Origin: Trileptium ribeirensis
Taxonomy: Eukaryota; Nematoda; Enoplea; Enoplida; Thoracostomopsidae
Length of the DNA stretch: 64,000 nucleotides
Assembly: GCA_030248225.1 (NCBI GenBank)
Contig: JASANE010020387.1
Location: 131,517-195,516 of the forward strand
Direction: 5' to 3'
Shown here: positions 59,451 through 64,000 of the stretch, piece after piece
Layout of the letters: every line of letters begins with the position of its first letter
Numbering within the stretch: the stretch's first letter is position 1
Notes under the pieces: generated by a model
Told to the model about the DNA's origin: nothing
The model's input: only the letters and a program-made list of their open reading frames with translations
Database searches by the model: none
Made by a program: the position numbers and the translations under genes

Positions 59451-59719
59451 TTTTGTAACATATTAGTCATAATATTTATGAAACTCTAGAGCTTGAGTAT
59501 AAATTAACTTATGGTTTTGTGACATTATTCGTGGCACTGCAGCTATTGTATTCCAACCGTGACAGTGACATATCGGGGGATACTATTCCAAATAGGTACT
59601 TATCACTGACTGCAGCTGCACAGTGACTGTTGTACTTTCCTCGTTTGAAAATAGTAGTAGACTCCCCGTTTTGCAGTTGTCCAATGCCGTTAGCCCGTGG
59701 TGCTTACCAGCTGTCGGGG

Positions 59720-59880
59720 GTTTAGTACGCTACCAAGGGGTTCCCGGGGCTAAAATCCTAATTTTTCATATTTTTTTCACTAACAATCTTATTATATGTC
59801 TCCCTAGAATTTTAAATTCCCAAAATTCTAAAATTTATAAAATTTTATTATTTTGTTTCCTAATTTGCATAATGTTCGCT
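59720..59880 (+). repeat. Left member of an inverted repeat pair
   Basis: GTACGCTACCAAGGGGTTCC, CCGGGGCTAAAATCCTAATTT, TTATTATATGTCTCCCTAG and AAAATTCTAAAATTTATAAAA recur in inverted orientation at 62690-62935. Confidence 0.8.
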
Positions 59881-59889
59881 CGTTTTACT

Positions 59890-60547
59890 CACTAGCTATA
59901 TGCAATTTGTTTTCGTTTTTATTTCCACTAATCAATTTTAGTCTGGATCTCGAATAGTACGGTGACGCTGCGGAAGTTTGAATCCTATTGAATTGCATTG
60001 TTTTTCTCCGATTCTTTGTCGTTGTTCGGTATTGTCCATACTTAGCCTCGGTTGAAGGGTCTTCGTTGACTTTCATAGTCTTGTCATATTTCTATTCCTT
60101 CATCTTCATCGGGGTTTTGCGATTCTTTTCTTGGTTGTGCCAATGGACTCCCTGGTTCGTCTTGGCGTAGCTTTGGCATAGCCGTTGCTATTTTCTTGTC
60201 AGAATTTGCTTCTTTATGAATTGCAACTGTTTTTCTTTTTGTTGTTGAAGTAATTGCATCATTTTCCCGGTTTCTTTTTCATGTTCTTCCATTGTTGTGA
60301 ATAGTTCGTCGATGCTCGTTTCTTCTTGAAACGTTTCGGTGCACGTTTCTTGTAAGTTTCATCCGTTTTGTTGTTGCTCTTGGCTTTCTGGCTCGATTGT
60401 GCTCGGGTCTGGTTCTTAAGTTGTTTCGTTTGGTTCTTGCATTGTACTCGGATTTGTCGTCGTCGGTTTTTCGTTTCCGAAGTTCTTTTCTTCCATCGTC
60501 GATTCTTTCGGGGTTGTTGCGTTAGGTGGCGTTCTCTGAAGTGGCAT
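59890..60547 (-). pseudogene. Broken gag-like or coiled-coil reading frame
   Basis: From ATG at 60547 the minus strand reads MPLQRTPPNATTPKESTMEE, and after two in-frame stops ETSIDELFTTMEEHEKETGK and MMQLLQQQKEKQLQFIKKQ, a Gln/Lys-rich probable coiled coil. It then continues in a shifted frame (DEPGSPLAQPRKESQNPDED). Composition and position between inverted repeats resemble the N-terminal part of a retroelement gag, but there is no zinc knuckle, protease or RT. Identity uncertain. Confidence 0.35.
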
Positions 60548-60559
60548 TTAATACTTTAA

Positions 60560-62690
60560 AATTTAAACAGGCTTGCGTAAAAACGTCCTGGTTATGTGGA
60601 CTATTAATTGCTACTACCGTATAAATAACTTCTATTTTGGCTTCTGCCCCTTATCTGGGTTAGGGGGATCACTTTTTGAACATTTGGAAAGTATTGACCA
60701 ATTACATTTTATTTTTTTAACTGTCCCACTTTTGCACAACATCGTGGTTTGTATGTTATATTTTTTGTTTTCGAATGGGTAGGGGTGGACTTGGGATTTT
60801 TCCTTATGTCAGCTATCGGTTATAAAAGGGGACGGGATTCGCCACCGAAGGATTGAGTGGATCGAGGTGTGGCCAGTAGAATGCCGATGGGACACTGGTT
60901 GCGGCGCACGTCTTTCTTTTCCGTGAGCAATTTTGCGATGCAGCGTGATCTTGCTCAGCCCTACGTACTCGAGTTCCAGATATTGTGGCAACAAACACGG
61001 ATATAGAATGTTTATTATAACACGATAAAAGGTTAGGCACTGTTATCACCGTAGCACGTTTGATGCAGTATGCTTCGATAACCGTATCAGAATAATCGTA
61101 CTCTTCTCAGTGCTCGTTTTGAAAAGCCTCGGCACTATTCTATAGTCCCGCATTTTAGCTTACACAGGCTTCGCACTACATTTTCAATAACGACTGATTG
61201 AGCTCTCGTAACCAAAACGGCGGCACTTTCTTTAGTACCAGATTGTTTTCAGCTCACACTCGTACTCCACCGGACTCAATTGCACAGTCTGACTTCTACT
61301 ATAGCACAGTCTGACATTATATTTGACTGACATTTCGTTTTCAATATGCACTTCGGTCACTGATTTCAGTGCTCTCGGCGATCCCTATCTAGTACTTTAC
61401 TTCTTAGGGTTATTTAAAGCTGAGAAGTGTTGGTCTAATTCTTAGCACTAAGTTATATATACCAACTAATGTTTAGGGGTTATACTTGAGCGATAGTGGT
61501 TGCGGTTTATGTTATTTAGTACTTGAGTACGTTCCCTTGTGAGTTGACACAATGACACCGGACGGTAGCCACTATGCGATTATCTGAGTACCTTAACCTA
61601 GACCTTAGATTTACACTAATAGTGCCAGTTATGTTAAAGTTATTAAAACTGTACGGTAGCGGTCGACTGTGTAGTAGTAGTTTCTCACTCCATACGTCCT
61701 ACCGGAAGGGGAATCGTATGGGGAGAGTCCTGCCCGACGGACACCGGTCCAGAAGTAGTAACAAATGGGATCTACGGTGGCTCGTGGAGGTAGTCTATTC
61801 CTTGCCCCTTACTCACCCGGTCTACTCATGAATATCACTACTTCATGCTAGGGTCCCGACGGTTGCCACAGGCACAAGTAGTACTACTAATTAATTCTGA
61901 TATTCTGAACCCACCTTCACTCTCGCCCTGGAATATTTCTCACTCGACACAAGGGCCGAATTTTGTAAGCTATTAATAAACCTAGCACGTTGCTATGGAC
62001 CTATCGCTCCTAGTAAATTCTGTGTCCACTTGCTCACGATTTTCTTGGGAAATTACTATTACTAAGAATATAATAAGAGATTATGGTTACTTATTTGTGC
62101 CGCGGCTCAGGAGTATTAAATACTTCGTACAGCTCCAAGAATCTCCAAAAAGTAAGCCTAGGACTTGATTCACAATAGTCTGTCGCTACCAAAACCATAA
62201 ATATCACGCATTCTTTGCGCACGAGAAGACGAGAATTGTTACATAGAAGCGAGCTAGGCGGAAACCCGAGTATAGGCGTTTCCTTGCAAGTCAGTAACAG
62301 ATAAAAGGCCCGAGTATAGACACCTTGAGATACAATTAGCGTAACAGAAGGGCCGAGTATAAGCTCCTTCGTATTTCAAAATTCCACAACACAAGCCGCA
62401 TGTGTAGAATCCGTCCACGCAACTCTTTGCGCATTTGCTAATACCAACACGACAATCAAGCTAGAGGAGCATTAACTACTCCAAACCTGGCTCCATAAGA
62501 TTCTAGTAACACCGTGACTAAGTCAGAAAAATATAAGCCAGAAGTTAATCTCAAAACTCATGAACACATATAGTCCCATTAGCTAGGTAAGCAACAACTA
62601 ATCAAGAACGTCAAAATAAATAGTATTAGAAAACAAGGAAAGCCAGTGCGCTGTTTTCATAAACGTCAGACCAAGACTGAACACAAGATA
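60560..62690. other. Non-coding interior of the inverted-repeat-bounded region
   Basis: GC is higher than average. It contains TATAAAAGGGGACGGG at 60822-60837 and three copies of CCGAGTATA near 62264, 62310 and 62352 with similar flanks, a possible LTR-like or regulatory array. No open frame of note. Confidence 0.35.
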
Positions 62691-62935
62691 AAATTCAACT
62701 CTTAATTCCACATAGCAAAATATGCAAATTTGATATATACGATAAATTTTAGAAATTTTAAAGAGCTGAAGGCTTAAGGCTTTTAAAGAAATTTGAAAGA
62801 AATTTGAAGATTTTAAATTTTATGGGAAACATATAATAAGGAATTTTGTGAAAAAAACTATAAAAAAATTGGGATTTCAGCCCCGGGAATCCCCTGGTAG
62901 CCTACTACACCAACCGAAACATATACAAAATTTAA
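62690..62935 (-). repeat. Right member of an inverted repeat pair
   Basis: The reverse complement reads GTAGGCTACCAGGGGATTCC, CGGGGCTGAAATCCCAATTT and TTATTATATGTTTCCCATA, matching 59720-59880. It carries an extra AAATTTCTTT-type expansion of about 50 bp. Confidence 0.8.
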
Positions 62936-63499
62936 TCGCTCTATGCATTAAAACTGTAAAGACTAGCTAAGTTAGTTGCCAATGTGCCACGTTGCAACAT
63001 GTCCATCTGCACTATTGTTAACAAAGGAGATCCTTTACAATGTAATTGATAAGGGTGAGCCTTTTAAATAGCACATGGCAAAAACGAATTATTTGCTGAA
63101 AATCATTAGACAAGTCAAAAACGTAAACACCTTTTGTATGAGTTTGAGACTTCGTTCCGACTGCCCTAATGCTAAGACGTCAAGGATAATTTGTATACTA
63201 TTAGACTTCATTCTGACTGCTCAATACTAAACAGGACAGTGATTCTGTACCCACGCAACGTGTATTACACACCTTTGAAAAACGCTCCTCAAAACTTACT
63301 ACATCGTTTTTATTTCAAACAAATCGCGCGAAACGAAATTAAAGTTATCTCAACATTCTTTCCACTATGTCAGTTGGATTTGTTTGACGCGTCTGTTCTC
63401 TTGTGAGGTTTTATGCTGGATTTATATTCACTTATCATACGCTATGACCACGGTCGGTTAGAGTAACACATTCACCAAATATTAGGTAGCCTAGGATCA

Positions 63500-63757
63500 A
63501 AACCCATTGGTTACCCTAGGTCCAAATGCCGGGTCAAAACGCAGTTTGGCATGCTCACTTCTTTTCATAATCCAAATGTTCCAGAGTTCTTCCAATATCC
63601 GAAAGGAATCTACTTCGTTGCCTTTTGATGATGATAGATGGGCTACACACGCTTTGGAAGCTTTCAGCGTGTAGCCAAACCGCTCGTATGAACACTCCAG
63701 GTACTTACCCTTTGTAAAAAGGGTCATGACATCGTGTAGAAATTGATGCATTGACAA
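63500..63757 (-). CDS. Unidentified possible exon
   Basis: An 86-codon minus frame with balanced composition: FLHDVMTLFTKG, YERFGYTLKASKACVAHL, DSFRILEELWNIWIMKRSE, AKLRFDPAFGPR. A donor-like CTAGG|GTAACC follows FGPR, and another donor-like GG|GTAAGT occurs after LFTKG. No family recognised. It could be an exon of an upstream gene, a domesticated or decayed transposon gene, or chance. Confidence 0.3.
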
Positions 63758-64000
63758 GAACAGGATTTACCAACAGATAAACTTGATATTATGCAAGCTG
63801 AACAACCGGACTACACCTAAAAATTGAGGCGTATAGCACGGTGCTATCTGCCTTAAAGTGACATTGTGAAACGATAATCAGGGACCAGTGATGAAAATTT
63901 TTTTGATTTGAATGTTCGAAGTTCGTATTTTGCAAAAAGTAACCACGATATATCAACGTACAAAACCATCCAGGGTTCCCTGGGACAAACCTAGTAACAG

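Overview
The window is nuclear DNA of an animal, probably an AT-rich invertebrate with long, transposon-filled introns. No species can be named from the sequence alone. The evidence is a multi-exon gene with GT-AG introns, metazoan-type non-LTR retrotransposons with a PHD-finger ORF1, hAT and mariner-type miniature elements, and tRNA-like SINE units. No bacterial-style operons, rRNA genes or CRISPR arrays were seen.

The dominant feature is one minus-strand gene that runs leftwards from 47581 past the left edge. It encodes an orthologue of Golgi apparatus protein 1 (GLG1; also MG-160, ESL-1, CFR-1), a Golgi type I membrane protein made of tandem cysteine-rich repeats. I placed 15 coding exons (518-614, 7099-7191, 14608-14789, 18724-18961, 22865-22945, 25392-25655, 26636-26797, 28439-28684, 28931-29065, 32193-32297, 32602-32814, 40022-40389, 41148-41454, 42268-42340, 46665-47581). 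Their phases join in every case, giving about 1160 residues. A sixteenth exon near 19014-19120 is possible. The last repeats, transmembrane segment and stop codon must lie beyond position 1.

The introns hold repeats. Intron 15 and intron 14 each carry a hAT-type miniature element with an intact 8-bp target duplication. Tandem arrays with 160-190 bp units occur at 9.2-10.2, 10.6-11.2, 17.2-18.6, 21.9-22.3 and 29.1-29.8 kb. Intron 4 (32815-40021) contains two decayed LINE fragments, a foldback element of about 600 bp, and an inverted, decayed copy of GLG1 exon 2. Intron 1 contains a mariner-type miniature element inserted in a dispersed repeat.

The 16 kb upstream of the gene (47582-64000) looks like a repeat graveyard. 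It holds a minus-strand LINE reverse transcriptase fragment (49.77-51.0 kb) and a plus-strand LINE (53.4-58.0 kb) interrupted by a hAT element that is itself interrupted by another miniature element. Three tRNA-like SINE units follow (58.38-59.45 kb), then a 3 kb interval bracketed by inverted repeats with a broken gag-like reading frame (59.7-62.9 kb). One unassigned possible exon lies near the right edge (63.5-63.75 kb).
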